Source: Candidatus Stammera capleta
Lineage (GTDB): Bacteria > Pseudomonadota > Gammaproteobacteria > Enterobacterales > Enterobacteriaceae
Assembly: GCA_015134415.1 (NCBI GenBank)
Contig: CP043985.1
Location: forward strand, 62,001-126,000
DNA: 64,000 nt
Direction: 5' to 3'
Made by a program: the position numbers and the translations under genes. Position 1 is the stretch's first letter; the number at the start of each line of letters is the position of its first letter. Shown one piece after another: positions 22,533-36,599 of this stretch. The notes under the pieces were generated by a model. The model searched no databases. It saw only the letters and a list, made by a program, of their open reading frames with translations, and was not told where the DNA came from.

Positions 22533-22973
22533 ATGTCAATATTAAAAATATTAACTTATCCAAATAAAATACTAAGAAAAAAAAGCAAAAAAATAAAAAA
22601 ATATAATAATAAATTAAAAAAAAACATAAAAAATATGTTTAATACAATGTATAAACATAACGGAATTGGTTTATCAGGTATACAAGTAAATATAAAAAAA
22701 TCAATAGTAATTATAGATATATTAAGAAAAAAAAATAGTAAATTAATATTTATTAACCCAAAAATAATAAGAAAAAAAAAAACAATAAAATCAAAAGAAG
22801 GATGTTTATCAATACCAAATAAATATTTAAATATTATAAGGTATAAATATTTAATATTAAAAGCATATACAATAAAAGGAAAGAAAATTTTTTATTATAC
22901 TAAAAATTTATTATCAATATGCATTCAACATGAAATAGATCATATAAACGGAAAACTAATAATAGATTACTAA
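22533..22973 (+). CDS. def: peptide deformylase
   Basis: This metallo-enzyme removes the formyl group from the N-terminal Met of new proteins. The 146-residue product (E. coli 169) has all three motifs: GIGLSGIQ at about residue 45 (motif 1, with A to S), EGCLSIP at about 89 (motif 2, metal-binding Cys) and QHEIDH at about 132 (motif 3, HExxH-type metal ligands and catalytic Glu). The C-terminal helix is shorter than in E. coli. fmt, which adds the formyl group, starts 7 bases downstream, as in Enterobacterales. Confidence 0.97.
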   Translation: MSILKILTYPNKILRKKSKKIKKYNNKLKKNIKNMFNTMYKHNGIGLSGIQVNIKKSIVIIDILRKKNSKLIFINPKIIRKKKTIKSKEGCLSIPNKYLNIIRYKYLILKAYTIKGKKIFYYTKNLLSICIQHEIDHINGKLIIDY

Positions 22974-22979
22974 AAATAA

Positions 22980-23909
22980 ATGAAAAAAAAAATAAATATA
23001 ATAATTTTAGGAATAAATGATTTTAGTATACCTTTTATAAAAAAAATTTTAAAAAAAAATAATTCATTTAATATAAAATATATAATATCAAAAAATAATA
23101 TAAAAAATAAATTTTTTATAAAAAAAATCTTAAAAAAAAAAATAAATATAATATATACAAAAAATAAAAAAGAATTAAAAAATATAAAATATAAGATTAA
23201 AAATATAGATTTAGGAATAATAATATCATATAGTATGATAATTCCATATTCAATAATTAAAATAGTAAAATTTGGATTTATAAATATACATGCATCATTA
23301 TTACCTAAATGAAAAGGACCAGCTCCAATATATTGGAGTTTACTATCAAATGATAAAAAAACTGGAATAACAATTATAAAAATTAACAAAAATATAGATG
23401 AAGGAGATATAATATATCAAAAAAAAATATTAATTAAAAAAAAAGATAATTATATAACATTAACAAAAAAAATACAAAAAATAGGATGTAACATTATAAA
23501 TAAAGTTATTAAAAAAATATATAAAAATAAAATATTATATATAAAACAAAACAAAAAATATGAATCATATGCAAAAAAAATATTAAAAAAAAATGGTTTA
23601 ATAATATGAAAAGAAAATAAAGCAAAAGAAATAAAAAGAAAAATTAAAGCATTTTATAAATGACCAAAAACTTTTTTTTATCATTCAAAAAACATATTTT
23701 TTATATGATCTATAATAATAAATAAAAATTACAAAAAAAATACACCAGGAAAAATATTAAAATATAATAGAAATGGATTAATTATATGTACAAAAGATTA
23801 TCCAATAACAATAACTATAATTCAAATAAATAATAGAAAAAAAATTAAAATATCTGAATTATTTTCTTACCAACCCAAATTATTTATTACAGGAAATATA
23901 TTAAAGTAA
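22980..23909 (+). CDS. fmt: methionyl-tRNA formyltransferase
   Basis: Fmt formylates initiator Met-tRNA with 10-formyl-tetrahydrofolate. Crossing TGA codons gives 309 residues (E. coli 315). The catalytic region reads [34 protein letters not shown], where the first Trp is TGA at 23310-23312 and the second is TGG. DEGDIIYQK follows. The C-terminal OB-like tRNA-binding domain is recognisable (PGKILKYNRNGLIICT). It forms a pair with def. A folate supply, own or host-derived, must exist. Confidence 0.95.
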
Positions 23910-23912
23910 TAT

Positions 23913-24668
23913 TTATTTTTTTATATTTTTTTGACGTAAAATTTCAAAAATAATTATACCATAAGATACAGAAACATTCAATGAATTAATATTAAATATT
24001 GGTATATTTAATAATATATCACATTTTTTTTTTAATGAAGATTTAACTCCAATTTTTTCAGAACCTAATATTAATGCATAAGAATTATAACAATTAAAAT
24101 TAATATTATATATATAATTTTTGCTTTTTATACATGTACCTAATATTTTAACTTTATATAATTTAAGAAAATTAATTATTTTAGATATAGAGTTTACTTG
24201 AAAAATAAAAATTTTATATATAGATCCAGTAGAAATTTTATGAACTATATTATTTTCTATAGAAACTGAATTATTTTTACTTATTATAATACAATCTATA
24301 TTTGCTGCTACAGCAGTTCTTATACAAGAACCTAAATTATACGGACTATTAATATTATCTAATATTAAAAAACTTTTTTCTTTTTTTTTAATAATATTTA
24401 AAAATTTATTTTTATTATTATGAAATATTATATTTTTAACTAAAGCTATTACTCCTTGATGTATAAATCTAAATTTTTTAAATTTTTTTTCAAAAATATA
24501 TTTATTTAAAATTTCAAAAAATATTTTATTTTCAATAATTATTTTTTTAAGATTTAATAATCTTATATTTTTTTTATTATTAACACATAAATATATTTTA
24601 TTAATATAAGATTTTTTATATAAAATTAAATTTTTAACTGTATCTATACCATAAAAAAAATTATTCAT
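23913..24668 (-). CDS. rlmB: 23S rRNA (guanosine-2251-2'-O)-methyltransferase
   Basis: This SPOUT-family enzyme methylates the ribose of G2251 in the P-loop of 23S rRNA. It has 251 residues (E. coli 243). An N-terminal substrate-binding domain is followed by HQGVIALV and by the SPOUT motifs LDNINSPYNLGSCIRTAVAANID (motif 1), ALILGSEKIGVKS (motif 2) and IPIFNINSLNVSVSYGIIIFEILRQ (motif 3, knot and SAM site). It converges on fmt with 3 bases between stops and precedes hflX on the same strand. In Enterobacterales rlmB lies near rpsF-rpsR-rplI; here these are 8 kb apart. Confidence 0.93.
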   Translation of the reverse strand: MNNFFYGIDTVKNLILYKKSYINKIYLCVNNKKNIRLLNLKKIIIENKIFFEILNKYIFEKKFKKFRFIHQGVIALVKNIIFHNNKNKFLNIIKKKEKSFLILDNINSPYNLGSCIRTAVAANIDCIIISKNNSVSIENNIVHKISTGSIYKIFIFQVNSISKIINFLKLYKVKILGTCIKSKNYIYNINFNCYNSYALILGSEKIGVKSSLKKKCDILLNIPIFNINSLNVSVSYGIIIFEILRQKNIKK

Positions 24669-24672
24669 TTAA

Positions 24673-25938
24673 TTAACCTATTATTTTAATAAAAGAATAT
24701 TTTTTAATTAAATATAAAATATATTTTTTTTTTGATATTATATTCATACAATAATTTTTATTATTATCATATATCCATTCATTAATTATAAAAATATATT
24801 TATATATTTTCTTTTTAACTTTATTAATTAAATTTATAGGAAATATAATTTTATAATTTTTCATAGAATAAAAAAAATAAAAATTAATAATATCATATAT
24901 ATATTTTATACCAATTTTTTTTTTAGCTGAAATTCAAATTCTATAAGGAATCATATTTATATTAAAATCAATTTTTTTATAACAATTCTTTATTTTATCT
25001 ATTTTATTCATAACTAATACTATAGGTATATTTAAAATATTTATTTTAGATAAAATATTATTTACTACATTAATATTATTAATATAATTTACATTAGAAA
25101 CATCAACTATATGAAATATAAGCTTTGATTTATTAATTTCTTGTAAAGTATTTTTAAAAATATCTAATATATCTTTAGGTAAATTTCTTATAAATCCTAT
25201 AGTATCAGACAATAAAACATTATATTTAAAACTAAAAAATAATATTTTTTTTATATATATATCTAAAGTTGAAAAGAAATTATCTTCACAATAATATTTT
25301 CTATTGGTAAGTAAATTAAATAAAGTTGATTTACCTGAATTAGTATAACCTATTAAAGATATTTTAGGTATATTAAATTTATTTCTTAATTTTTCACTAT
25401 TACTTCTTTGAAAAATATTTTTTTTTAACTTATTATTTATATTTCTTATTTTTTTTCTAATAATTCTTCTATCTATTTCAATCTGTTTCTCACCAGGACC
25501 AAATATAAATTTTATACCCCCTTTTTGTCTTTCCAAATGAGTTCATCTATTTACTAATCTTGTACTTAAATATTTTAAATAAGCTAATTTTACTTGTAAC
25601 TTTCCATAATTAGTATTAGCTCTATTTTTAAAAATATTCAATATTATACTTGTTCTATTAAAGACTTTACAATTTAAAAATTTTTCTATATTATATTCTT
25701 GTAAATATTTTAAATTAATATTAATTAATAAAATATTATATTTTTTAACCTTAAATATTTTTTTTAATTCCAATATTTTACCTTTACCAAAAAAAAATCT
25801 ACTATTAGGTAAATTAATTTTTACATTAATATATTTAAAATATTTAATACCAAAAGAAAAAATTAATTTTTTAAATTCTTTTCTATCAATTAAATCAATA
25901 TATTTTTTATATATATATATAGCTAAATTTTTATTCAT
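24673..25938 (-). CDS. hflX: ribosome-associated GTPase HflX
   Basis: HflX splits stalled or heat-damaged ribosomes. The joined frame has 421 residues (E. coli 426). The N-terminal nucleotide-binding domain is followed by RLVNRWTHLERQKGGIKFIFGPGEKQIEIDRR, with Trp as TGA, and the G domain: GYTNSGKSTLFNLLTNRKY (G1), DTIGFIRNLP (G3), NKID (G4). The helical C-terminal region resumes after another TGA (YRIWISAKK). It is just upstream of rlmB and downstream of miaA, a remnant of the miaA-hfq-hflX order with hfq lost. Confidence 0.95.
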
Positions 25939-25966
25939 AAAATAAATATAACAAAAATTAAATATT

Positions 25967-26908
25967 TTATATAAATTTGCTTATATAATTATATATTTTT
26001 TTAACACAATTATTATAATTATCTAATATTATTATATAAGAATTTAATCACTTTCTTAATCAAGTAATTTGTTTTTTTACTAAAAAAATATTATTAATAA
26101 TAGTACTATTTATCATTTCATTATAAGAAATCTTATTTTGAAAATACAATCACATTTGTTTATAACCTATAGATTTAATAGAAGACATTTTTATATTTAA
26201 ATCACCTCTATTATATAAATATAAAACTTCATTTTCAAAACCTGATTTTAACATTTTATAAAATCTATTTTTTATAATTTCAAACAAAATATTTTTATTA
26301 TTTGGCAATATTATAATTCTATGAAATATATAATTCATTTTATATTTTTTTCTTTTTTTAAAATAACTTACATTTTTTCTACTAATAAAAAATACTTCTA
26401 AATTTCTAATTATTCTATATTTATCATTATAATGTATTTTTTTAGAAGATAATGGATCTATTTTTTTTAATATATTATACATATATTTATTACCATAACT
26501 ATTAAATAATAAATTAATATAATTTCTTATATTTAAATTACCTTTAGGTAAATTATATAATCCATTAAATAAAACATTATAATACATCATAGAACCACCA
26601 ACTAATAATGGAATATTATTATTTTTATAAATAATATTAATTTCTTTTTTAACATCATAAAAAAAATTATTCACTGAATAATATTCTTTTGGATCTATAA
26701 TACTGATTAATTTATGAGAATATTTTTTTAATTCTTCTTTTGAAGGTTTAGCTGTACCTATATCTAAATATTTATATATTAATGAAGAATCTACACTAAT
26801 TATTTCAAACGGTAATAAATTACATAATTCTAAAGAAATATAACTTTTTCCTATTCCACTAGGACCTAAAATACAAAAAATATTTTTTTTATTATTATTA
26901 TTAAACAT
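25967..26908 (-). CDS. miaA: tRNA dimethylallyltransferase
   Basis: MiaA puts an isopentenyl group on A37 of tRNAs reading codons that start with U, including tRNA-Trp. The frame has 313 residues (E. coli 316). The P-loop is GPSGIGKSYI at about residue 14; DSSLIYKYLDIGTAKPSKEE matches the DxxxxYxxxDIGTAKP signature; SIGYKQMW, with TGA, and the final helical part ending in FLVKKQITWLRKW follow. The modification could strengthen the A36-U1 pair when tRNA-Trp reads UGA. It lies between tsaE and hflX. Confidence 0.96.
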
Positions 26909-26926
26909 ATTAAATATAATTAATAA

Positions 26927-27385
26927 TTAAAATAAAGATTTTAATATATTAAAACCCTTATTAGTATTTGAAGATATATATAATAATCTTTTATTATTAT
27001 TTAAAAAAAAAAAATTAAAATGTAAATCAGCTTTAGGTAATAAATTTAAAACTTTATTTGGTCATTCAACTAAACAAATATTTTTTTTATTAAAATAATC
27101 ATAAATTTCAATATCTATTAAATCCCTAAAACCATTTATTCTATAAAAATCAAAATGATAAATAAAATTATTTTTAAATTTATATTCATTAACTAATGAA
27201 AAACTAGGACTATTAATAATACCTTTATATCCTAAATTTTGAATAAAACTTTTACAAAAAAAAGTCTTACCTGTACCTAATGATCCAAATAAATATAAAT
27301 ATATATATTTATTTATTAATAAAGATATTTTTTTAGATATATAAAAAGTATGATTAATATTATTTAATATTATTTTTTTCTTCAT
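26927..27385 (-). CDS. tsaE: tRNA threonylcarbamoyladenosine biosynthesis ATPase TsaE
   Basis: TsaE is the small ATPase that works with TsaB, TsaC and TsaD to make t6A37 in tRNAs reading ANN codons. It has 152 residues (E. coli 153). The Walker A is GSLGTGKTFFCKSF at about residue 35, followed by SPSFSLVNEY and HFDFYRI. A TGA Trp occurs in NICLVEWPNK, the conserved VEWP-type motif. The gene lies immediately upstream of miaA, close to the E. coli arrangement tsaE-amiB-mutL-miaA with amiB and mutL gone. Confidence 0.95.
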
Positions 27386-27392
27386 AAATATA

Positions 27393-27465
27393 AGCGGAAA
27401 ACGAGATTCGAACTCGCGACCTTAACCTTGGCAAGGTTATACTCTACCAACTGAGCTATTTCCGC
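27393..27465 (-). tRNA. tRNA-Gly (GCC)
   Basis: On the minus strand the acceptor pairs GCGGAAA with TTTCCGC, and the anticodon arm is AACCT TGCCAAG GTT with GCC. The discriminator is U73, usual for Gly. It is one of two Gly tRNAs in the window; the UCC one is at 59584. Confidence 0.95.
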
Positions 27466-27533
27466 AAAATATAAAAATATTATTATTTATATTTAAAAAA
27501 TTCAATATAATAAATTATTTTTATCTTTTATCA

Positions 27534-27575
27534 TTTATTATTTATTATTTATTATTTATTATTTATTATTTATTA
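27534..27575. repeat. tandem repeat, six copies of TTTATTA
   Basis: Six perfect head-to-tail copies of the 7-mer TTTATTA fill most of the spacer between tRNA-Gly and tRNA-Asp. No function is evident; it is a likely slippage site and could vary in copy number between strains. Confidence 0.9.
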
Positions 27576-27584
27576 CATATAAAA

Positions 27585-27658
27585 CGGTACGAACGGGATT
27601 CGAACCCGTGACCTCCAGCGTGACAGGCTGATATTCTAACCAACTGAACTATCGCACC
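27585..27658 (-). tRNA. tRNA-Asp (GUC)
   Basis: Acceptor GGTGCGA/TCGTACC contains one G-U pair; the anticodon loop CTGTCAC gives GUC, and the discriminator is G73. It lies 5 bases after the 5S gene, as in the distal part of E. coli rrnC and rrnH operons, and is probably cotranscribed with the rRNAs. Confidence 0.95.
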
Positions 27659-27663
27659 ATATG

Positions 27664-27783
27664 TTTCTGGCAGCGTCTTACTCTCACATAAGAAAAACCT
27701 TATACTACCATCAGCGCTATGACATTTCACTTCTGAGTTCGGAATGGATTCAGGTGGTTCTATCATGCTATTACCGCCAGAAA
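27664..27783 (-). rRNA. rrf: 5S ribosomal RNA
   Basis: About 120 bases with the conserved minus-strand core CCGAACTCAGAAGTGAAA and GCGCTGATGGTAGT. The ends GTTTCTGG and CCAGAAAC pair to form helix I. It is 22 bases after the 23S gene. Ends are placed by the terminal helix and may be off by a base or two. Confidence 0.95.
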
Positions 27784-27789
27784 CTAAAA

Positions 27790-27805
27790 ACATTTTTAGA
27801 TTGCG

Positions 27806-27814
<9 letters not shown>
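27790..27814 (-). repeat. 3' arm of the 23S processing stem
   Basis: This arm is a perfect 25-base inverted match to 30722-30746. The two bracket 23S rRNA and extend its terminal helix, the usual RNase III processing stem. The arm overlaps the last nine bases of mature 23S. Confidence 0.85.
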
Positions 27815-30721
<2,907 letters not shown>

Positions 30722-30729
<8 letters not shown>

Positions 30730-30746
30730 TCGCAATCTAAAAATGT
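30722..30746 (-). repeat. 5' arm of the 23S processing stem
   Basis: Perfect 25-base inverted partner of 27790-27814, located at and just upstream of the 5' end of 23S. With its partner it closes the precursor stem cut by RNase III. Confidence 0.85.
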
Positions 30747-30768
30747 CTTACGTATTATAAAAGAACAA

Positions 30769-30840
30769 CGTCCTCTAGGGGAATTGAACCCCTGTTATCG
30801 CCGTGAAAGAGCGATGTCTTAACCTCTAGACGAAAAGGAC
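30769..30840 (-). tRNA. tRNA-Glu (UUC) in the 16S-23S spacer
   Basis: Acceptor GTCCTTT/AGAGGAC, anticodon loop CTTTCAC giving UUC, G73. A single tRNA-Glu in the 16S-23S spacer is the arrangement of E. coli rrnB/C/E/G. U34 is a target of MnmA and MnmEG, whose genes mnmA and mnmG are in this window. Just 3' of it, GTTGTTCTTTTATAATA resembles the spacer boxA. Confidence 0.95.
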
Positions 30841-30850
30841 ATAAAAATAA

Positions 30851-30863
30851 AACTGTGTAGTAC
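30851..30863 (-). repeat. 3' arm of the 16S processing stem
   Basis: Plus-strand AACTGTGTAGTAC is the inverted partner of GTATCTACACAGTT at 32553-32566 in the 16S leader (13 bases with one bulge). The pair would bracket 16S rRNA as the RNase III stem. Confidence 0.7.
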
Positions 30864-30885
30864 TATATAAAATATTTATCCCTAA

Positions 30886-32477
<1,592 letters not shown>

Positions 32478-32492
32478 AATAAAACATTATAA

Positions 32493-32529
32493 TAACTTTT
32501 AAAAAAAAACAAAATATTTTTAAAAGTTA
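32493..32529 (-). other. 13-bp inverted repeat in the 16S leader
   Basis: TAACTTTTAAAAA at 32493-32505 is perfectly inverted at 32517-32529 with an 11-base loop. It lies about 16 bases before the mature 16S 5' end. It may be a leader hairpin in the pre-rRNA or the end signal of the rplI transcript; the sequence alone does not decide. Confidence 0.5.
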
Positions 32530-32552
32530 AAAATTTATTAATATTTTATAAA

Positions 32553-32566
32553 GTATCTACACAGTT
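32553..32566 (-). repeat. 5' arm of the 16S processing stem
   Basis: Pairs with 30851-30863. The minus-strand sequence AACTGTGTAGATAC resembles the E. coli leader segment CTGTGTGGGCAC at the same distance behind boxA. Confidence 0.65.
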
Positions 32567-32571
32567 CATTA

Positions 32572-32583
32572 TTTTAAAGAACA
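32572..32583 (-). promoter_or_regulatory. boxA rRNA antitermination site
   Basis: Minus-strand TGTTCTTTAAAA differs from the E. coli boxA consensus TGCTCTTTAACA at two places and lies in the rRNA leader at the expected position upstream of 16S. NusA (truncated) and S10 are both encoded in the window, so Nus-type antitermination may persist. The rRNA promoter itself, somewhere in 32584-32694, cannot be told apart from the A/T background. Confidence 0.65.
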
Positions 32584-32694
32584 AAAAATAAAATTCACAA
32601 AACAAATATAATATATAAATATAACAAAAAAAAAAAATAAAAACAAGAAAAATATTTATTTTTTTAAAAAAAAATATAATAAAAACATAAATAA

Positions 32695-33144
32695 TTATTT
32701 AATAGAAATTATATTAATAATAAAATCAATTTTTTTATAAAACAAAACATTAACAACATGTTTTCCTATATATTTAATAGGACCATTAGGAAAAAAAATA
32801 TTCTTTTTAGAAATTTTATATTTCAATTTTTTTAAAAAAATTTTATAAAGATCAAATTTTTTAAAAGAATTAAATAATTTTCCATTTTTACTACACTTAT
32901 AATATAATTTTATAGGAGATAATAAAATTATTTTTTTATAAATATTACTAATTTCATCTATTTTTCTATTTTTAATTTTATTAAAAAAACTTTTATTTTC
33001 ATTAAATTCTTTTATATTATTATTATTAAAATATAAAGCTTTTTGATAAGGAATTAAAAAATTCCTAGCATAACCAAATTTTACATCAACTATATCACCT
33101 ACTTTTCCTAACAAACTTTTTTTTAAAATAATAATTTTAACCAT
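32695..33144 (-). CDS. rplI: 50S ribosomal protein L9
   Basis: L9 is a two-domain protein bound near the L1 stalk. It has 149 residues, the E. coli length. The N-terminal domain reads IILKKSLLGKVGDIVDVKFGYARNFLIPYQKALYF, the family signature; the connecting helix and C-terminal domain are heavily substituted with Lys, Asn and Ile. It follows rpsR by 10 bases in the order rpsF-rpsR-rplI and is the last gene before the rRNA promoter region. Confidence 0.95.
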   Translation of the reverse strand: MVKIIILKKSLLGKVGDIVDVKFGYARNFLIPYQKALYFNNNNIKEFNENKSFFNKIKNRKIDEISNIYKKIILLSPIKLYYKCSKNGKLFNSFKKFDLYKIFLKKLKYKISKKNIFFPNGPIKYIGKHVVNVLFYKKIDFIINIISIK

Positions 33145-33154
33145 ATTAATTTAC

Positions 33155-33388
33155 CTAAATATTTTGATGTAAATCAGTATAAGGAATTAAAGCTAAATAT
33201 CTAGCTATTTTAATAGCTATTGCTAATTTTCTTTGAAATTTTAAAGAAATACCAGTAACTCTAGAAGGAATTATTTTATTACACTCAGTAATATATCTTT
33301 TTAAAATATCTATATCTTTATAATCAATTTCTTTAAATTTATTCATTTTAAAATAACAAAATTTCTTACTTTTATTAAATTTTAACAT
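33155..33388 (-). CDS. rpsR: 30S ribosomal protein S18
   Basis: S18 pairs with S6 on the platform. From the ATG at 33386-33388 the protein has 77 residues (E. coli 75), and the spacing to KKFCYF and [16 protein letters not shown] fits E. coli exactly; an ATG three codons earlier (33395-33397) is possible but gives an extra tripeptide. GGATGA precedes the chosen start. The C-terminus [16 protein letters not shown] is conserved. PriB, normally between rpsF and rpsR, is missing. Confidence 0.95.
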   Translation of the reverse strand: MLKFNKSKKFCYFKMNKFKEIDYKDIDILKRYITECNKIIPSRVTGISLKFQRKLAIAIKIARYLALIPYTDLHQNI

Positions 33389-33405
33389 AAACTTCATCCA
33401 TAAAA

Positions 33406-33732
33406 TTAATTACTATTAATTTTAGAAAAAATAATAGAATTATTAGTTTCAATACATTTTTTTTTTATAATTATAAATCTTAAAATATTTTTATTTAATT
33501 TCAAATCATTATTTAAAAAATTAACAACATTAATATTAACTCTAATATTCATAAGAATATAATAAGCTTCATTATTATTTTTAATATTATAAGCTAATTT
33601 TCTTAACCCCCAATTTTCTAATCTATATAATTTTCCATTTTTATTTACTATATTAGAATAATATTTAATTATATCATCTATATAAATATTCTTATTAGAA
33701 TATATCATTAAAATAATTTCATAATTACGCAC
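33406..33732 (-). CDS. rpsF: 30S ribosomal protein S6
   Basis: S6 binds with S18 to the central domain of 16S rRNA. The 108-residue product (E. coli 131 with acidic tail) has [13 protein letters not shown], the [27 protein letters not shown] core and [19 protein letters not shown]. The start is GTG at 33730-33732, with a strong AGGAG 8 bases upstream. It is the first gene of the trio and lies 82 bases behind rpsI. Confidence 0.95.
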   Translation of the reverse strand: MRNYEIILMIYSNKNIYIDDIIKYYSNIVNKNGKLYRLENWGLRKLAYNIKNNNEAYYILMNIRVNINVVNFLNNDLKLNKNILRFIIIKKKCIETNNSIIFSKINSN

Positions 33733-33814
33733 AATATTTATCTCCTCTCAAAAAAATTAAATATTAATTATTATATATTTCTTAAAAATATAAATAATTA
33801 TAATAAAATATAAA

Positions 33815-34210
33815 TTAACGTTTTGAATATTGATGCTTACGACGAGACTTCATAAATCCATATTTTTTTCTTTCTACTTTTCTAGAATCACGAGTAATTA
33901 ATTTATATATTTTAAATTTTTTCTTAAAATTAATATTATATTTTAATAATACTCTACTTATACCATGTCTTATAGCAATAATTTGACTAGAAATACCCCC
34001 ACCTTTAACAGTTATATAAAAATTAAATTTATTAAATAAAAAATTATATTTATCTTTAATAATTTTAAAAGGAAACAAAATAATTTTTCTTTTAATCTTA
34101 CAAAAAATATATTTTTTAAAATACATATTATTAATGTATATTCTTCCAACACCACTCTTCATAAAAATTCTTGCAGATGAGGTTTTACGTCTACCTGTAC
34201 TATATAACAT
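33815..34210 (-). CDS. rpsI: 30S ribosomal protein S9
   Basis: S9 reaches the P-site tRNA anticodon loop through its C-terminal tail. It has 131 residues (E. coli 130), with STGRRKTSSARIFMKSGVG at the start, KGGGISSQIIAIRHGISRVLL in the middle and the invariant tail RKVERKKYGFMKSRRKHQYSKR. AGGA precedes the ATG. It follows rplM by 10 bases, the universal rplM-rpsI order. Confidence 0.97.
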   Translation of the reverse strand: MLYSTGRRKTSSARIFMKSGVGRIYINNMYFKKYIFCKIKRKIILFPFKIIKDKYNFLFNKFNFYITVKGGGISSQIIAIRHGISRVLLKYNINFKKKFKIYKLITRDSRKVERKKYGFMKSRRKHQYSKR

Positions 34211-34220
34211 AAAATTAATC

Positions 34221-34622
34221 CTAAATATTAATTAAAATAGGTTTTTGAGAAATATGTAAATGATCAGAAAAATCATACATTTTTAATCTCTTTATAAAAA
34301 CTTTACTTAACTTATTCTTAGGTAACATACCTTTAACACAATGTGTAATAATATATTTTGGAGATTTTATCATCATTTCTTCAAATGAAATTTTTTTTAA
34401 ATTTCCCACATAACCACTATGACGATAATATATTTTATCTTTTCTTTTATTACCAGTTACAATAATACTTTTAATATTTATTAAAATTACAAAATTTCCA
34501 TTATCAACATGAGGTAAGTAATTACATTTATTTTTACCCATAAGTAAATAAACAACTTTAGTTATTAACCTACCTAAAATTTTATTTTTCGAATCAATTA
34601 AATATCAATTAACTTTATTCAT
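34221..34622 (-). CDS. rplM: 50S ribosomal protein L13
   Basis: L13 is an early large-subunit assembly protein. It has 133 residues (E. coli 142). The true start is the ATG at 34620-34622 (MNKVNWYLIDSKNKILGRL), before a TGA Trp that is invariant in the family (WYVVDATGK type). The GKNKCNYLPHVDNGNFVILIN and MLPKNKLSKVFIKRLKMY segments are clear. The C-terminus is trimmed by several residues. Confidence 0.95.
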
Positions 34623-34644
34623 AATATACTCATAATTAAAATAT

Positions 34645-36099
34645 TTATTTTTTAATACCACCAACTATAATAGAATTTATTTTTAATGCAGGTTGTCCAA
34701 CACAAACAGGAACATTTTGTCCATCTTTTCCACAAGTACCTAAACCATCATCAAATTCTAAATTATTAGAAATCATACTTATATTACTCATAATATCAAT
34801 ACTAGAGCCTATTAAAGTAGCTAATTTAATAGAATTAGTAATAACCCCATTATTTATTAAATAACCTTCAGATATAGTAAATACAAATTTACCAGAAATT
34901 ATATCAACTTGCCCTCCAGATAAATTAACTACATATAAACCGTAATCTACACTATTAATTAAATCCTCTAAATTATATTTTCCAGGCAACATATATGTAT
35001 TAGTCATTCTAGGGATAGGTAAAAAATTATAAGATTCTCTTCTAGCATTACCAGTAGAATCTAAATTCATTAATTTAGCATTTAATTTATCTAATATATA
35101 AGATTTTAAAATACCATTTTTAACTAATACATTTTTTTTTGTTATAGTTCCTTCATCATCTATATTTAAAGAACCCCTTTTAAAAACTAAAGTAGGATTA
35201 TCTATTATAGTACAACAACTTGAAGCAACTTTTTTTCCTAATAAATTATAATATATAGAATTTTTTTTTCTAATAAAATCTCCTTCCAATCCATGACCAA
35301 CAGCTTCATGTAATAAAACTCCAGGACAACCAGAACCTAAAACTACAGGAAAAATTCCATATGGAGATTGTATAGCATTTAAATTATTAATTCCCATCTT
35401 TATCGCTTTATTAGCTAAATATTTTAAAAAATTTACACCATTCTTTTTTTTTAATATAAATTCTTTATATGAATAACGTCCTCCACCCCCACTTACACCT
35501 ATTTCTTGGTTTAAATTATCTTCTAACTTTATTTTTATAGACAAATTTATTAATGGTCTAACATCACCTATAAATACATTATCAGTAGATAATATTAAAA
35601 CTATATCATAAGTACTAAATAAATCTAAACAAACATATTTGATACGTCTATCCTTTTTTCTTATATAATTATCTAAATAAAATAATAAATCTATTTTTTT
35701 TTTATTAAAAGAAAAATTTATAGGAGATATAAAATTATAATAACAATTTATATTAGGTAAAAAAATCATATTAAATTTATTAAAAATATTTTTATTTAAA
35801 TATATTTTTCTAATATTTTTAATACTATTCAAAATAGATTTAAAACTAATATTATTAGAACAACAAAAAATAGTTTTATCATTATAAATTACTCTAGTAC
35901 TAAAACCACTAGTAATCTTAAAATAATTATTTTTAATAATTTTTTGTTCTAAAGATAAAGATTCATTAACACAATTTTGTAAAAAAATATCACTATAAAA
36001 TAAATTACTTGAAGGTAAATCAGAAATTAAATTTAATAAATCAAATTCTGAAATATTATTTTTTTCTAATATATACTTATAAATTATATTTTTAGACAT
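34645..36099 (-). CDS. tldD: metalloprotease TldD
   Basis: TldD carries the zinc site of the TldD-TldE protease, known for microcin B17 maturation and degradation of antitoxins and other unfolded peptides. The 484-residue product (E. coli 481) is complete. The zinc motif reads LLHEAVGHGLEGDFIRK at about residue 265, and the C-terminal Cys-containing GLGTCGKDGQNVPVCVGQPAL is retained. It follows mreD as in the mreBCD...tldD region of E. coli, with maf, rng and yhdP deleted. Its partner tldE (pmbA) is not in the window. Keeping it in such a small genome suggests a general role in peptide turnover. Confidence 0.95.
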   Translation of the reverse strand: MSKNIIYKYILEKNNISEFDLLNLISDLPSSNLFYSDIFLQNCVNESLSLEQKIIKNNYFKITSGFSTRVIYNDKTIFCCSNNISFKSILNSIKNIRKIYLNKNIFNKFNMIFLPNINCYYNFISPINFSFNKKKIDLLFYLDNYIRKKDRRIKYVCLDLFSTYDIVLILSTDNVFIGDVRPLINLSIKIKLEDNLNQEIGVSGGGGRYSYKEFILKKKNGVNFLKYLANKAIKMGINNLNAIQSPYGIFPVVLGSGCPGVLLHEAVGHGLEGDFIRKKNSIYYNLLGKKVASSCCTIIDNPTLVFKRGSLNIDDEGTITKKNVLVKNGILKSYILDKLNAKLMNLDSTGNARRESYNFLPIPRMTNTYMLPGKYNLEDLINSVDYGLYVVNLSGGQVDIISGKFVFTISEGYLINNGVITNSIKLATLIGSSIDIMSNISMISNNLEFDDGLGTCGKDGQNVPVCVGQPALKINSIIVGGIKK

Positions 36100-36113
36100 A
36101 TAAAACTCTAATA

Positions 36114-36575
36114 TTAATCATAAAAAATATTTATAATAAAAAATAATAAAAAACTCTCTAATAAAGAATTTAATAAAATATTATTATTAAAAGAATAACC
36201 TAAAAAAAATAAATCAAAATAAAACGAAAAAAATCTTAATAAAAACAAAAAAATAAAAATAATAAAAAAAAAATTAATATTTAATAAAAAATTAAATAAA
36301 AATATTATATACATAGAAAATAAATAAACAAATAACATTTTACCAAAAACAAAACTAAAAATAATATCTAAAAATAAACCATACAAAAAAGTAATAAAAA
36401 AAGATTCAATTTTTCCTAAATAAAAAAATATAATATAAACATAAAAAATATTTGAAAAATAAGGATATAAATAATAAAAATTAAAAATAAAAGAAAAAAT
36501 ATTTCAAAAAAAATATAAAATAAACAAAAATATAATAAACAAAAATTTATCATTTTTCTTAAAATAATAAAACAT
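36114..36575 (-). CDS. mreD: rod-shape determining protein MreD
   Basis: MreD is an inner-membrane partner of MreC in the elongasome. Reading two TGA codons as Trp gives 153 residues (E. coli 162). The product is almost wholly hydrophobic with about five membrane segments, and YGLFLDIIFSFVFGKMLFVY corresponds to the conserved GAILDLISGSTLGV motif. The start ATG is at 36573-36575. Identity depends on this motif and on position after mreC; the rest is mainly Phe and Ile. Confidence 0.85.
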
Positions 36576-36599
36576 AATTAGTATAAAAAACTTCAACTT

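Noticed and set aside
22970..23389. A 139-codon hydrophobic frame on the minus strand opposite fmt
   Set aside because: It is the antisense of A-rich Lys/Ile codons; fmt on the plus strand has conserved catalytic motifs.
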